Shown here piece after piece: positions 27,443 to 35,802 of a stretch of DNA of 64,000 bases. Each line of letters starts with the position of its first letter. Within the stretch, counting starts at the first letter, position 1. This DNA is from Acidobacteriaceae bacterium. Its GTDB lineage: Bacteria; Acidobacteriota; Terriglobia; Terriglobales; Acidobacteriaceae. Position numbers and translations under genes: made by a program. The notes under the pieces were generated by a model. The model was not told where the DNA came from and searched no databases. It saw only the letters and a program-made list of their open reading frames with translations. The stretch spans positions 310,874 to 374,873 of the forward strand of contig JAPWKE010000001.1 of assembly GCA_028283655.1 (NCBI GenBank), in the 5' to 3' direction.

Positions 27443-28138
27443 ATGGCGAATATTATTGAGCGGTGCCAGCTGAATGAGTGGGGAGTTTCGAGCCGCATAC
27501 GACGCAGAGGGCCAGAGAAGGATCTCGTGGATTGGTTCCTCGATGTGATGCCAATCGACGTTCCGGAGGGGTGTCGCCTGAGCATCTTCGAGGAGCCCAG
27601 AATTGAATCTGGTTTCCCGGATTTGGTGCTTGTTATCTGGGATGAGAGTGTTACCGAGGCGTGGCATCATTCTCGAAAGGCGCTAAAAGCTGTCGATTTA
27701 TCTGTTCTTCATTGTCTCTATCAGATGAAACGAGCTACTGGTTTTGAGATAGAGAAGCTTTTGGCATGTTCAGTTGACGAAAGCCTCGAACGCTTGGCAG
27801 CTGCTGACATGATCGACATCAGGAAGGGTAGTTGCTCGGTGAAGCCGCTGCGCGAAATTTTTGCTGTCCGCAGAATCATCGCTATCGAGGCGAAAGTTTC
27901 TGCCGTCTCTTCTGGAATGCATCAAGCCGCGTTGAACACTTGGTTCGCACACGACTCAATCCTTCTCCTACCAGAGGAGCCGCAACATCTACAGACGGGA
28001 AGCCGAGCGGAAGATATGGGCATCAGTATCTTTGCCAGAGCAGTCGGTAATGTGCTAAAACCAGCATCATCCTTCGAAAAACCCGTTTCATATGCCTCAT
28101 GGCTATTTAACGAGTGGGCCTGGAAAGCGACTTTGTAG
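27443..28138 (+). CDS. Putative PD-(D/E)XK nuclease-like protein with winged-helix insert
   Basis: A 231-residue protein, first of a tight three-gene operon starting 12 nt after glmS. I see a possible split nuclease core: ESGFPDLVLVIWD (Asp60) and, after about 85 residues, IIAIEAKVS (Glu149-x-Lys151) followed by MHQAALNTWFAHDSILLLPEE, the usual helix-strand after the ExK motif. Between them a winged-helix-like segment (VDLSVLHCLYQMKRATGFEIEKLL) is inserted. Codon use is AT-richer than glmS. The fold is inference from motif order; DNA or RNA target unknown. Confidence 0.55.
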   Translation: MANIIERCQLNEWGVSSRIRRRGPEKDLVDWFLDVMPIDVPEGCRLSIFEEPRIESGFPDLVLVIWDESVTEAWHHSRKALKAVDLSVLHCLYQMKRATGFEIEKLLACSVDESLERLAAADMIDIRKGSCSVKPLREIFAVRRIIAIEAKVSAVSSGMHQAALNTWFAHDSILLLPEEPQHLQTGSRAEDMGISIFARAVGNVLKPASSFEKPVSYASWLFNEWAWKATL

Positions 28139-28164
28139 TTAGGAAGGTTTAGACTGCTCGCGAT

Positions 28165-29010
28165 ATGCCATTTGATGTAGCTTGGGTTTCGAGTTATTTC
28201 CCTGAGCTTTCCCTAGTCGAGTTGATCGGCGCGGGGGGACAGAAGATAGTATTCAAAGCCCAGCATCCTACGGATGGATGGGTGGTGCTGAAGATCATCG
28301 ATCAACGGCAAGACCCTGTTGAAACTGAGCGGGAAATTCTGGCCGTTTCAACTATAAATTCTCCACGTGTACCCTCGATTCACGAGCATGACACGGTTAC
28401 GACGCCGCTAGGACATAGTGTCTGGATACGCGAGCATTACGTATCTGGAACGACTGTTGCCGACGTCATAAACGGCGCGCCACTAACCCTAGATGAATGC
28501 TTGAGGATGATGAGGCACCTTCTAGAAGCTTTGAAGGGTGCCGAGTCAGCAAACATCGTTCATAGGGACGTGAAGCCCGCCAATATTGTTCGCGACTTGA
28601 ATGGAGACTTCTGGTTACTCGACTTTGGTATTGCAAGGCACTTGTCCTTGGCGTCCATAACGGCAACTGCCAGTATCTTCGGGAAGTTAACTCTGGGCTA
28701 CGCTCCGCCCGAGCAAATGCGAAACAACAAGCCGTTCATCGATGTTAGATCGGATTTGTTTGCTCTTGGCATCACGGTCGTGGAATGTATTACTGGGGAG
28801 CATCCATTCTGGGTGCCGGCGCCTGCCAGCAATCTAGAGGTCGTGAAGCGTGTCGAAACCCAAGCGGTAGTGCTGGACTTTGGGCCTTCGCCAAAAGCGA
28901 AGGCGTTCGAGCAACTCATAAGCACTTGCATCCAAAAAAGACGAGACCTAAGGCCCCGCTGTGTAGATGATGCGTTAGCTTGGTTGGACTCTGTGGAAGC
29001 TACGGTCTAG
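28165..29010 (+). CDS. Hanks-type serine/threonine protein kinase
   Basis: A 281-residue soluble kinase without membrane segment or sensor domain. Motifs in order: glycine loop GAGGQKIVFKA (22-32), Lys43 in WVVLKIID, Glu in TEREIL, the catalytic loop IVHRDVKPANIV (Asp135, Lys137, Asn140), DFG (153-155), the activation segment ending GYAPPEQ, and DVRSDLFALGITVVECITG. All catalytic residues are present. It lies 26 nt after the nuclease-like gene and 6 nt before the next gene, so the three are surely one transcript. Likely substrates are its operon partners (inference). Confidence 0.9.
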   Translation: MPFDVAWVSSYFPELSLVELIGAGGQKIVFKAQHPTDGWVVLKIIDQRQDPVETEREILAVSTINSPRVPSIHEHDTVTTPLGHSVWIREHYVSGTTVADVINGAPLTLDECLRMMRHLLEALKGAESANIVHRDVKPANIVRDLNGDFWLLDFGIARHLSLASITATASIFGKLTLGYAPPEQMRNNKPFIDVRSDLFALGITVVECITGEHPFWVPAPASNLEVVKRVETQAVVLDFGPSPKAKAFEQLISTCIQKRRDLRPRCVDDALAWLDSVEATV

Positions 29011-29016
29011 CCCAAA

Positions 29017-30303
29017 ATGGATGTGTACCTTCACGATGGCATGTGGCTCCGCCGCAGAACGCTCAGTACCTCGAAAGTGCTTGGGAAATATCTTATGAAT
29101 CTAAAACTTCAATTCGGTTTCGGGATGATGGATCATTCCCGTAATTTGATCGATAGCTGGGGTGGCGGGAATGTCATTTTGTCACCTCGAGACCTGACCT
29201 GTGAACAGTTGGAGCGATTCAGTTCTGACATTCGTGGATTGAGAGGCGGGAGCGTTTGGCTTGATCCACAGTTTTATGTGCCACGAGCGGACCACGAGAG
29301 ATTGTGCTCGCATGATTACTGGCCATCAGATTTCGAGACAGGCATTTTTTGGCAGGGAGCTAATCTGCAACGGCTAATTCAAAAGCTCGACGAGCTAAAT
29401 ACGAAGCTCAAATCGGCTGCTTTCGTCTTGCCGGGTATGCTGGCTAAACCAATCGATGAAGATTGGTTTGTAGCCCAAGAGGCGGTAATAGAAGAGGCTC
29501 GTACGATCAAGTCCGGACGGCCTTTGATCTGCACTATAGCGCTTTCGGACGATGCGGTGAAAGATGTTAGCCAAGTAGGTGAATTACTTGAACGAGCAGA
29601 AACGTGGAAGGTTGATGGCTTTTACGTCGTTGCCCAACACCCGAGTGACGCGTACTTAGTTAGTGATCCGATTTGGCTCGCGAACTTGATTGATTTATGT
29701 GCTGGTCTGAGGCTTCTTCGAAAGTCAGTCACGTTGGGATATTGCAATCATCAAATGCTTATCGCTTCGGTAGCTAAAGTTTCAGCGATTTCTTCTGGCA
29801 CTTGGATGAACGTGAGAACCTTTCCGCCTGATAAATTCATTGTTCCCGTTGATGATGAAATACGTCAGCGAACGAAATGGTATTACTGTCCGCAAGCCTT
29901 GTCGGAGTATAAGATCCCGTTTCTTGACGTTGCACAGCGGCAGGGTATTTTGGAATCGATGAAGCCTGATCCCGCGTTGGGGAGTCAGTATGCAGATATT
30001 CTCTTTACGGGAGTGCAGCCCACCACAGTAAAGGCCTTTTCTGAGCAGTCAGCGTTCCGTCATTATTTGCACTGCCTTCATTCTCAATCGCGCGGATCAA
30101 GCAAGAGCACATTCCAAGAGACGGTCGACTCTCAGCGCTTCTCTCTTGATGCTGCAGAGAAGTTACTCGCTACTCTCCGATCAAAAGGCGTCTTTGGTGG
30201 AATGCGAGATTATAGTGATGCATTGGACGCAAGTCGCTCCGCCATTCAGGTAATTATTAGCCTCCGCGGACCGGTCTTATCGAGAGCGTGGTCGACTCTC
30301 TAG
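29017..30303 (+). CDS. Unknown 428-residue protein of the kinase operon
   Basis: Third gene of the operon behind glmS. Alternating strand-helix pattern with NVILSPRDLTCEQLERF, GGSVWLDPQFYVPRADHERL, AAFVLPGMLAKP, KVDGFYVVAQHP and ISSGTWMNVRTFPP suggests an alpha/beta barrel. The opening is loosely reminiscent of tRNA-guanine transglycosylase-like barrels such as DpdA, but I see no zinc-binding Cys cluster or sure catalytic Asp, so this is only a guess. No signal peptide or membrane helix. Lower GC than the flanking core genes, in line with its partners. Confidence 0.5.
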   Translation: MDVYLHDGMWLRRRTLSTSKVLGKYLMNLKLQFGFGMMDHSRNLIDSWGGGNVILSPRDLTCEQLERFSSDIRGLRGGSVWLDPQFYVPRADHERLCSHDYWPSDFETGIFWQGANLQRLIQKLDELNTKLKSAAFVLPGMLAKPIDEDWFVAQEAVIEEARTIKSGRPLICTIALSDDAVKDVSQVGELLERAETWKVDGFYVVAQHPSDAYLVSDPIWLANLIDLCAGLRLLRKSVTLGYCNHQMLIASVAKVSAISSGTWMNVRTFPPDKFIVPVDDEIRQRTKWYYCPQALSEYKIPFLDVAQRQGILESMKPDPALGSQYADILFTGVQPTTVKAFSEQSAFRHYLHCLHSQSRGSSKSTFQETVDSQRFSLDAAEKLLATLRSKGVFGGMRDYSDALDASRSAIQVIISLRGPVLSRAWSTL

Positions 30304-30550
30304 ATCGCATTGGTTGGTGGTGAGGCATCCATAAATTCGGGCTCTCACTCATGGTGGCATGGGTAGATGAGATTCCCTCAGTCCTAAGATCATTCCGCTG
30401 CGCCACCTGAGAAAACTCTGGACTCGTCGACATGGCGCCATCCTGCTCGTTCGCAGAAACCGGGCTCAGTGCAGGGGAACCCAGCGAGGGCACCCCTGCG
30501 CAATCCGGTAGCTTCTCGCTCGCGGCATCGCTAGAATCGGCCTCAGACTC

Positions 30551-31504
30551 ATGTGGGGAAAGCCTAAGAAATTCTCGAAACGCAATAGCTTCTCGCTCTC
30601 CAACATTGAGCCAGTGGTGGAGGTGCTGCTGCTGCTTTGCGGTATCGGCGCGGTGGTGGGGGTGTTTTTCTCGTCCACGGTGCGGCACTGGATTCCGCTG
30701 GCGCCGGATTTTGCGGCGAAGCTGGGTGAGTTCTCCTCGGGGTTCTTTGGGCCGATCTTTTCGCTGATCAGCGTGGTGCTGCTGGTGTTTACGCTGCGTC
30801 AGCAGCGCGCGTCGGTGGTGCAGCAGGGGTTTGCGAACAAGTACTTCGTCATGCTGGAGATTCATCGCGAGAACGCGAACCAGATTTCCTGGCGCAAGAC
30901 GACCGGGCGTCGCGTGTTTGTGCTGATGGTGCGGGAGCTGCGGTGTGCGATTCCGTACATTCGCGAGGTGGCGCGGGTGCAGGGGCGGTTGCTGACGCAG
31001 CGGCAGGTGATCCACATTGCGTATTACTGCTTCTTCTATGGGGTGGGGCCGAGTTCGGCGCGCACGCTGACGATGGCGCTGAAGCGGGACTTTGATCTGC
31101 CGCTGATTGAAGAGGTGGCGCGGGTGTTGGGGCATCCGGCGACGAAGCAGGAAGTGAAGGAGCTGCGGGACTTTGACTTTGAGCCGTTCAATGGCCACCA
31201 GTCGCGGCTGGGGCACTACTACCGCCACCTGTACCAGTTGGTGAGCTATGTGGACGAGCAGGAGTCGGACCTGAACAAGTACGACTATGTGCGGACGGTT
31301 CGGGCGCAGTTTTCGACGCATGAACAGGCGCTGCTGCTGCTGAACAGCTTGTGTCCGCTGGGGCGTAACTGGTGGTCGAAGCGGTTGATTACGAAGTATC
31401 GCCTGGCGCGGAACCTGCCGAGGAACTTCTTCGACAAGGAGACGGAGCTCAATGTGGAGACGCTGTTCGAGGGCGACTACTTTGAGTGGCAGGATAACGA
31501 CTAA
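30551..31504 (+). CDS. Putative phage abortive infection protein, AbiC-like (putAbiC)
   Basis: A 317-residue membrane protein. Two N-terminal transmembrane segments (VVEVLLLLCGIGAVVGVFF; FSSGFFGPIFSLISVVLLVFTL) are followed by QQRASVVQQGFANKYFVMLEIHREN, then GHYYRHLYQLVSYVD and a C-terminal FSTHEQALLLLNSLCP block with LITKYRLARNLP. This order matches the putAbiC family, linked in some members to phage abortive infection. Codons are G-ending like neighbouring core genes, unlike the kinase operon 250 nt upstream, so it may be an older resident. Confidence 0.7.
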   Translation: MWGKPKKFSKRNSFSLSNIEPVVEVLLLLCGIGAVVGVFFSSTVRHWIPLAPDFAAKLGEFSSGFFGPIFSLISVVLLVFTLRQQRASVVQQGFANKYFVMLEIHRENANQISWRKTTGRRVFVLMVRELRCAIPYIREVARVQGRLLTQRQVIHIAYYCFFYGVGPSSARTLTMALKRDFDLPLIEEVARVLGHPATKQEVKELRDFDFEPFNGHQSRLGHYYRHLYQLVSYVDEQESDLNKYDYVRTVRAQFSTHEQALLLLNSLCPLGRNWWSKRLITKYRLARNLPRNFFDKETELNVETLFEGDYFEWQDND

Positions 31505-31596
31505 GGCTGCGGTGGCGATTTTCTTTCGCGATTTTTCTAGCTAACGGCGCTGGCTTCCGATAGCATCCAGCCACTACGCAGTACAGGAGAGTCGCT

Positions 31597-31860
31597 ATGG
31601 GGCATGGGATTATTGCCTGGATCATTATTGGCGTTGTGGCAGGCTGGCTGACCGGCAAGATCATGCGCGGTTCAGGCTTTGGGTTCTTTGTGGACATGAT
31701 CGTCGGTCTGCTGGGAGCGGTTCTTGGCGGCTGGCTGTTTATGCATCTGGGCGCGGGCGGGGTGAATGAGCATGGGCTCATCATGAGCATCATCATTGCC
31801 ACGATCGGGGCGGTGATTCTTACCTTGCTGTTCCGGCTGGTGGCGGGGAGTAAAGACTGA
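31597..31860 (+). CDS. GlsB/YeaQ/YmgE family stress-response membrane protein
   Basis: An 87-residue protein with three hydrophobic helices and the family signature: IIAWIIIGVVAGWLTGKIMRGSGFG, a short loop, DMIVGLLGAVLGGWLF, and IIATIGAVILTLLFRLV. Formerly called transglycosylase-associated proteins; the biochemical role is not established. A GGAG lies upstream and a terminator at 31893 follows. Confidence 0.9.
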   Translation: MGHGIIAWIIIGVVAGWLTGKIMRGSGFGFFVDMIVGLLGAVLGGWLFMHLGAGGVNEHGLIMSIIIATIGAVILTLLFRLVAGSKD

Positions 31861-31892
31861 GGGCGGGATCTTCGCCTTTTGAGGTATTTGAG

Positions 31893-31927
31893 AAACCCAC
31901 TGTCGACGGCGTCGGCGGTGGGTTTTC
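31893..31927 (+). terminator. Rho-independent terminator of the GlsB-like gene
   Basis: aaacccac and gtgggttt, extended inward by tgtcgac/gtcggcg with two G-U pairs, give a stem of about 15 bp and a GGC loop, followed by TTTT. Confidence 0.85.
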
Positions 31928-31978
31928 TGCTGGGTAGGAAGTCCTGGCGACGACGCTTTTGGGCGGCTTCGCATCATA

Positions 31979-32551
31979 ATGATGCATATGAGACGGACGA
32001 GCGTGGTTGCGGTGCTGGCGATGGTGGGAGCCCTTTGGGTGGGGCAGGCGTGCGCGCAGGCGCCGAAGGCTACGCTGGAAGAGAAGCGTTTGCTGGCGAC
32101 GTGGTTTGAAGCCGCGCGGCTGCCGGCGAAGTTTGAGAAGTCGTGTGTGTCGAATCCGGTAAGTCTGATGGCTCGTTCGGATAAGCAGCGACAAATGCGC
32201 TGGTTGTGGGTTTGCACGGATAAGGAAGGCAATACCAACACGCATACGATGATGGCGACGGCGAGTAAGGCGATGGATGGGACGTACAAGTCGTCGTTTC
32301 TGTTCGTGTTTCACCGGACGTTTCGGGTGGTGGCGATTGCTGACGATAACTCGTGGATGATTCTGGGCACGAAAAACCATAAGAGGCTGTGGCTGTTCAC
32401 GGCAAAGCCGGTGGTCGATGCAGAGACGTTGGAGCAGATGAAGTCTAGGGCGTCGGCGGCTGGGTTTGACGTGAAGAAGTTGATGAGCCAGCCGCAGACT
32501 AATCCGCCACAGTCGCCTCGAAACGAGAACGGCCTGGCAACCGTCTCATAG
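31979..32551 (+). CDS. Lipocalin-like (Blc family) secreted protein
   Basis: A 190-residue protein with a signal peptide (VVAVLAMVGALWVGQACAQ). The Blc lipocalin landmarks are present: LLATWFEAARLPAKFEKSC near the start of the barrel, FRVVAIADDNSWMILG and KRLWLFTAKPVVDAETLEQM with AGFDVKKLM near the end. Bacterial lipocalins bind lipids at the envelope. It lacks a clear lipobox. The tail after residue 170 is Pro/Gln-rich. ATG choice between 31979 and 31988 is open. Confidence 0.72.
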   Translation: MMHMRRTSVVAVLAMVGALWVGQACAQAPKATLEEKRLLATWFEAARLPAKFEKSCVSNPVSLMARSDKQRQMRWLWVCTDKEGNTNTHTMMATASKAMDGTYKSSFLFVFHRTFRVVAIADDNSWMILGTKNHKRLWLFTAKPVVDAETLEQMKSRASAAGFDVKKLMSQPQTNPPQSPRNENGLATVS

Positions 32552-32596
32552 GTCACAGGGGACGTCACAAGATTCGTTCGTAAGGAGAAGTAGACC

Positions 32597-33217
32597 GTGA
32601 AGACTCGACTGATTCTGGCAACGGCGGCATTGACCGCAATGGCCACCGCTGCATCCTGGGCTCAACAGCCCACCCCTGGCACTCCCGCGGATGGCCCGAA
32701 GGGGCCGCCTATGGCTGGACAGCATGGTCCCAGGCCCGGGATGGTGAAGATGCGTGGCCGCATGGATGGCGGTTTCGGCCGGGGAACACACTTCGGTATG
32801 GACCGCGCCTGGTGGAAGGACCCGATGCTGGCGGAGAAGATTGGCCTGACGCCTGCGCAGGAGAAGAAGCTGGACGATCTTTCCCTGCAGGGTGAGCTGA
32901 ACCTGATTCATCTGCGCGCGAGCGTGGAAGAAGATGAGTTGCTGCTCCGGGTTACGCTCGAAGCTCCTACGGTGGATGAAGGCAAGGCCGATGCGCAGAT
33001 CGACAAGGTTGCAGAGGCGCATGCTTCGGTGGAGAAGGCCGAGGCGCACCTGGCGATCGGGATGCGCGGAGTGCTGACTCCGGAGCAGTGGAAGAAGATG
33101 CATGAAGAGCCGGGGCCGATGATGATGAAGCGTCCCGGAGCGCCGATGCACGGTGCTCGCAAGCATGGCGATGGTGGTCCGGGGATGCCTCCTCCGCCTC
33201 CCGCTGCGGCGCAGTAA
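32597..33217 (+). CDS. Spy/CpxP-like periplasmic protein
   Basis: A 206-residue protein with a signal peptide (LILATAALTAMATAASWAQ), a Gly/Pro/His/Met-rich stretch, and a helical core with the repeated LTP motif: IGLTPAQEKKLDDLSLQ and VLTPEQWKKMHEE. These LTxxQ-type motifs mark the Spy/CpxP/ZraP group of periplasmic chaperones and metal-responsive proteins. The tail (PGPMMMKRPGAPMHGARKHG) is Met/His/Pro-rich, which may bind metal. AAGGAG precedes the start. Confidence 0.75.
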   Translation: MKTRLILATAALTAMATAASWAQQPTPGTPADGPKGPPMAGQHGPRPGMVKMRGRMDGGFGRGTHFGMDRAWWKDPMLAEKIGLTPAQEKKLDDLSLQGELNLIHLRASVEEDELLLRVTLEAPTVDEGKADAQIDKVAEAHASVEKAEAHLAIGMRGVLTPEQWKKMHEEPGPMMMKRPGAPMHGARKHGDGGPGMPPPPPAAAQ

Positions 33218-33240
33218 AGGCTGTTCGCTAAGACAAGAAG

Positions 33241-33270
33241 AACGCTCCCGCTCTGGCGGGAGCGTTTTCT
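33241..33270 (+). terminator. Rho-independent terminator after the Spy/CpxP-like gene
   Basis: aacgctcccgc pairs with gcgggagcgtt (11 bp) around a short loop, followed by TTCTTCTT. It lies between convergent genes. Confidence 0.88.
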
Positions 33271-33286
33271 TCTTGTGCGTTCGAGG

Positions 33287-34114
33287 CTAAAGGTTGAAGA
33301 GCTCGCGGAGGCGTTTGGTTTGCGCGCGGGAGACAGGAACCTCGGTCGCGTCCTTGTCGTCCATCTTGAGCTGGAAGCTGGAGTGGAACCACGGCATGAC
33401 TTCGTGAATGTGCTGGATGTTGACGAGGTAGGAGCGGTGCGCACGCCAGAACTGATCGGGGTCGAGCTGGTCGGCTAGTTCTTCGAGCGTGCGGCAGTTG
33501 GAGTCGCCCTTGCCTTTGCTGGTGATGACAGTGATGGTGCCACCTTCGATGGAGGCAAAGCAGACGTCGCGCTGGTCGATGAGGAGCAGGCGACTGCCGG
33601 AGCGAAGCACGACTTTGCCGGAGCGTGAGGATGGTTGCGAAGCGCTCGTCTGCTGCTCTTCCACCATGCGCAGCAGAGCGTCGAGCTTGGCTTCGGCGGA
33701 CATCTGCGGCTGGGCCTCGTTGGAGGCTTCGACGACGAGGCGTGAGCGAACCTTCTCAAGAGTTTTTGCGAGGCGTGTGCTGTCGAAGGGCTTCAGCAGA
33801 TAGTCGACAGCGTTGACCTCGAAAGCTTTGACGGCGTACTGATCGAAGGCTGTGGCGAAGACGATCTGCGGGAGCTTGTTCTGCGGATCCTGTGCGATGA
33901 GCTTTTTGAGAACAGCGAAGCCATCGAGGCCAGGCATACGCACGTCGAGGAAGAGGACGTCCGGCAGATGCTGGCGAACGAGTTCGACGGCTTCGATGCC
34001 GTTGGAGGCTGTGGCTACGACGTTCACTTCGCCTGCGTCTTCGAGCAGGAACTGGAGCTCCTGGCGAGCGAGCGCTTCGTCGTCAACGATAAGAATTTTC
34101 AGTGGAGCGGTCAT
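33287..34114 (-). CDS. LytTR-type DNA-binding response regulator
   Basis: A 275-residue protein: receiver domain (acidic pair at 11-12, phospho-acceptor Asp57 in VLFLDVRMPGLDG, Thr in FATAFD, Lys in YLLKPFD), a linker of about 40 residues, then a LytTR DNA-binding domain (VCFASIEGGTITVITSKG, FWRAHRSYLVNIQHI). No histidine kinase is nearby. It is the last gene of the minus-strand run from the sigma factor at 35642, 31 nt after the zinc-ribbon gene. Confidence 0.93.
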   Translation of the reverse strand: MTAPLKILIVDDEALARQELQFLLEDAGEVNVVATASNGIEAVELVRQHLPDVLFLDVRMPGLDGFAVLKKLIAQDPQNKLPQIVFATAFDQYAVKAFEVNAVDYLLKPFDSTRLAKTLEKVRSRLVVEASNEAQPQMSAEAKLDALLRMVEEQQTSASQPSSRSGKVVLRSGSRLLLIDQRDVCFASIEGGTITVITSKGKGDSNCRTLEELADQLDPDQFWRAHRSYLVNIQHIHEVMPWFHSSFQLKMDDKDATEVPVSRAQTKRLRELFNL

Positions 34115-34144
34115 GCGTTCGGCTTGATTCTACGCCTTTGCAGG

Positions 34145-34687
34145 CTAGTCGCCGTAGACGCGCAGGCGGGCTGGAGCGCCGTCTTCTGCCAGTGTGTGTC
34201 CGCACTGAATGCAGTAGGCGTCGGTGATCTTCACGCCGCGATGGCAGACGCCGCAGACGGGGGCCACCTGAAACTGGCACTGCGGGCAGAAGTTATAGCT
34301 GGCAGCCATTTCGGTGGCGCAGTTGGGGCAGTGCTGCATGATCGGCTGGCGCAGCATGAAGTACACGACGGCACCGATGCCGCCGGGTAGAACCACGCAG
34401 ACCAGCATCCAGAGGCCGGGTGACATGCCACGACGGCGGACATCGCGGCTGACGTAGCCGAGCAGAAGGGCGTAGCTGGCAAACAGTGCGCCCCAGGTGT
34501 AGCCCATGAGCAGACGCAGGGGCAGCATCTCATGCCGGTGGTGCGGGAGCACGCCGTGGAAGATGTACTGCGCGAGAGCAAAGAGAGCGACCGCGAGGGC
34601 GATGGACCAGGCCGGAATGAAGCGGAGCTCCTGATCGCCTGCGGGGGTATCGTCCTGCGAGTGAGGATGGTTCCAGTCGGGGTTCAT
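34145..34687 (-). CDS. Membrane protein with double zinc ribbon
   Basis: 180 residues. Three or so hydrophobic helices (WSIALAVALFALAQYIF, GALFASYALLLGYV, LWMLVCVVLPGGIGAVVYFML) are followed by a cytoplasmic double zinc ribbon: HCPNCATEM...FCPQCQ and VCGVCHRGV...YCIQCGHTL, eight Cys in four pairs. Its ATG overlaps the previous stop (ATGA at 34684-34687), showing translational coupling. Function unknown; a regulatory partner of the sigma factor operon is possible. Confidence 0.7.
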   Translation of the reverse strand: MNPDWNHPHSQDDTPAGDQELRFIPAWSIALAVALFALAQYIFHGVLPHHRHEMLPLRLLMGYTWGALFASYALLLGYVSRDVRRRGMSPGLWMLVCVVLPGGIGAVVYFMLRQPIMQHCPNCATEMAASYNFCPQCQFQVAPVCGVCHRGVKITDAYCIQCGHTLAEDGAPARLRVYGD

Positions 34688-35007
34688 CGACTATCCCCTC
34701 CATCGCGTGCAAGGCGTTCGCGACGCAGCCAGACGGAGCCGAGGATCGCTGCGGTTATGGGCAGCGACCACACGAGCATGATGAAGAGCTGGTCCGAGGA
34801 GTCCGGCATCCCGGTGGAGGCGGTGTCGTAGTTGGCGGCGAGCATCCAACCGGCGTAGCAGACGCCGAGCAGAAGCGGGCTGAAGATCATGAGCGGCAGC
34901 CAAAGGCTGCGGCGGCGATCCCGCTGCTCGCGCATGGTGTTCGCTTTTTCGCGGATGACGCGATGCGTACGGTTGACGACGGTGCTGCGTGCTCCGGTAG
35001 ACATCAT
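34684..35007 (-). CDS. Small two-helix membrane protein in sigma-factor operon
   Basis: 107 residues with a basic N-terminus (REQRDRRRSLW) and two membrane segments (LPLMIFSPLLLGVCYAGWML; LFIMLVWSLPITAAILGSVWL). The ATG overlaps the stop of the sigma factor gene by 4 nt. The position is where an anti-sigma factor usually sits, but it has no zinc-finger HHCC motif, so an anti-sigma role is only a possibility. Confidence 0.6.
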   Translation of the reverse strand: MMSTGARSTVVNRTHRVIREKANTMREQRDRRRSLWLPLMIFSPLLLGVCYAGWMLAANYDTASTGMPDSSDQLFIMLVWSLPITAAILGSVWLRRERLARDGGDSR

Positions 35008-35642
35008 GCGCGACCGCCTTCCTGGCGTATACGCTGGCCGCGAAGGTTCATCAGTTGCGGCTTGAGCGCAGCAAGGCCGCGATAGAGGCGCGATTTGACC
35101 GTGGAGAGCGGCGCTGCGGTCACGTTGGCGATCTCTTCGAGAGAAAGCTCTTCGTGGAAGCGGAGGGAGAGCACTTCGCGGTAGCTGGGCTCGAGCTTCA
35201 ACAAAACTTCTGCGAGCTCGGCGGCGTCCTCGCGGCTTTCAAACTGGGCGAGCGGGGACGGACCGTCCTCGGCGATTTCAAAGGGCCGCTCGTCTTCGCC
35301 GACGTCGCGCATCTCGTCGAGCGAGCTCATGGTGCGCTTGCGCGAGAGGTCGATGACCAGGTTGCGCGCGATGGTGAAGATCCAGGTGTCGAAGCGGGCT
35401 TTGCCGTTGTACTGTGCGCCGCGGCGCAGGACGCGAATCCAGACTTCCTGAAAGAGGTCTTCGGCGACTTCGCGCTTGCCGGTGAGGAACATGAGGTAGC
35501 GCATCAACCGGTGCTGATAGAGCTCGATCAACTGGTCGAGCAGTTCAGGGTCCTGCCGCTTCAGGCCACGGGCGATCGCTGCGTTCTGGCGCTGGGTTTG
35601 CGCAACGGTAGCATTGGCCGAGATGGTGAGCGTGAGCTTCAT
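35004..35642 (-). CDS. RNA polymerase sigma factor, ECF type
   Basis: A 212-residue sigma-70 family factor with region 2 (YQHRLMRYLMFLTGKREVAEDLFQEVW, FDTWIFTIARNLVIDL) and region 4 (LKLEPSYREVLSLRFHEELSLEEIA, TVKSRLYRGLAAL). First gene of an overlapping operon with a membrane protein, a zinc-ribbon membrane protein and a LytTR regulator. Confidence 0.92.
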   Translation of the reverse strand: MKLTLTISANATVAQTQRQNAAIARGLKRQDPELLDQLIELYQHRLMRYLMFLTGKREVAEDLFQEVWIRVLRRGAQYNGKARFDTWIFTIARNLVIDLSRKRTMSSLDEMRDVGEDERPFEIAEDGPSPLAQFESREDAAELAEVLLKLEPSYREVLSLRFHEELSLEEIANVTAAPLSTVKSRLYRGLAALKPQLMNLRGQRIRQEGGRA

Positions 35643-35802
35643 AAGCAGGGAAACCGGGTGCAGCTAACTTTCTAGACGACAATTTCCAACGGAAAGACTC
35701 GGTGGATTTTGCAAAAAAGTTCGGCAGAACCATCGTACGCCGGAGGCCGGGGCAGGCAAAGGCATTTCCGCGGGGGAGGTGGGGAGCGACTATCATCGGG
35801 AG

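Noticed and set aside
30304..30550. Possible gene between the kinase operon and the AbiC-like gene
   Set aside because: Frames here are shadows of the AbiC-like gene; the gap of about 247 nt shows no start with a ribosome-binding site.
26500..30600. DnaA-box cluster at the skew switch
   Set aside because: I looked for TTATCCACA-like 9-mers and saw no convincing cluster, so no origin is annotated.
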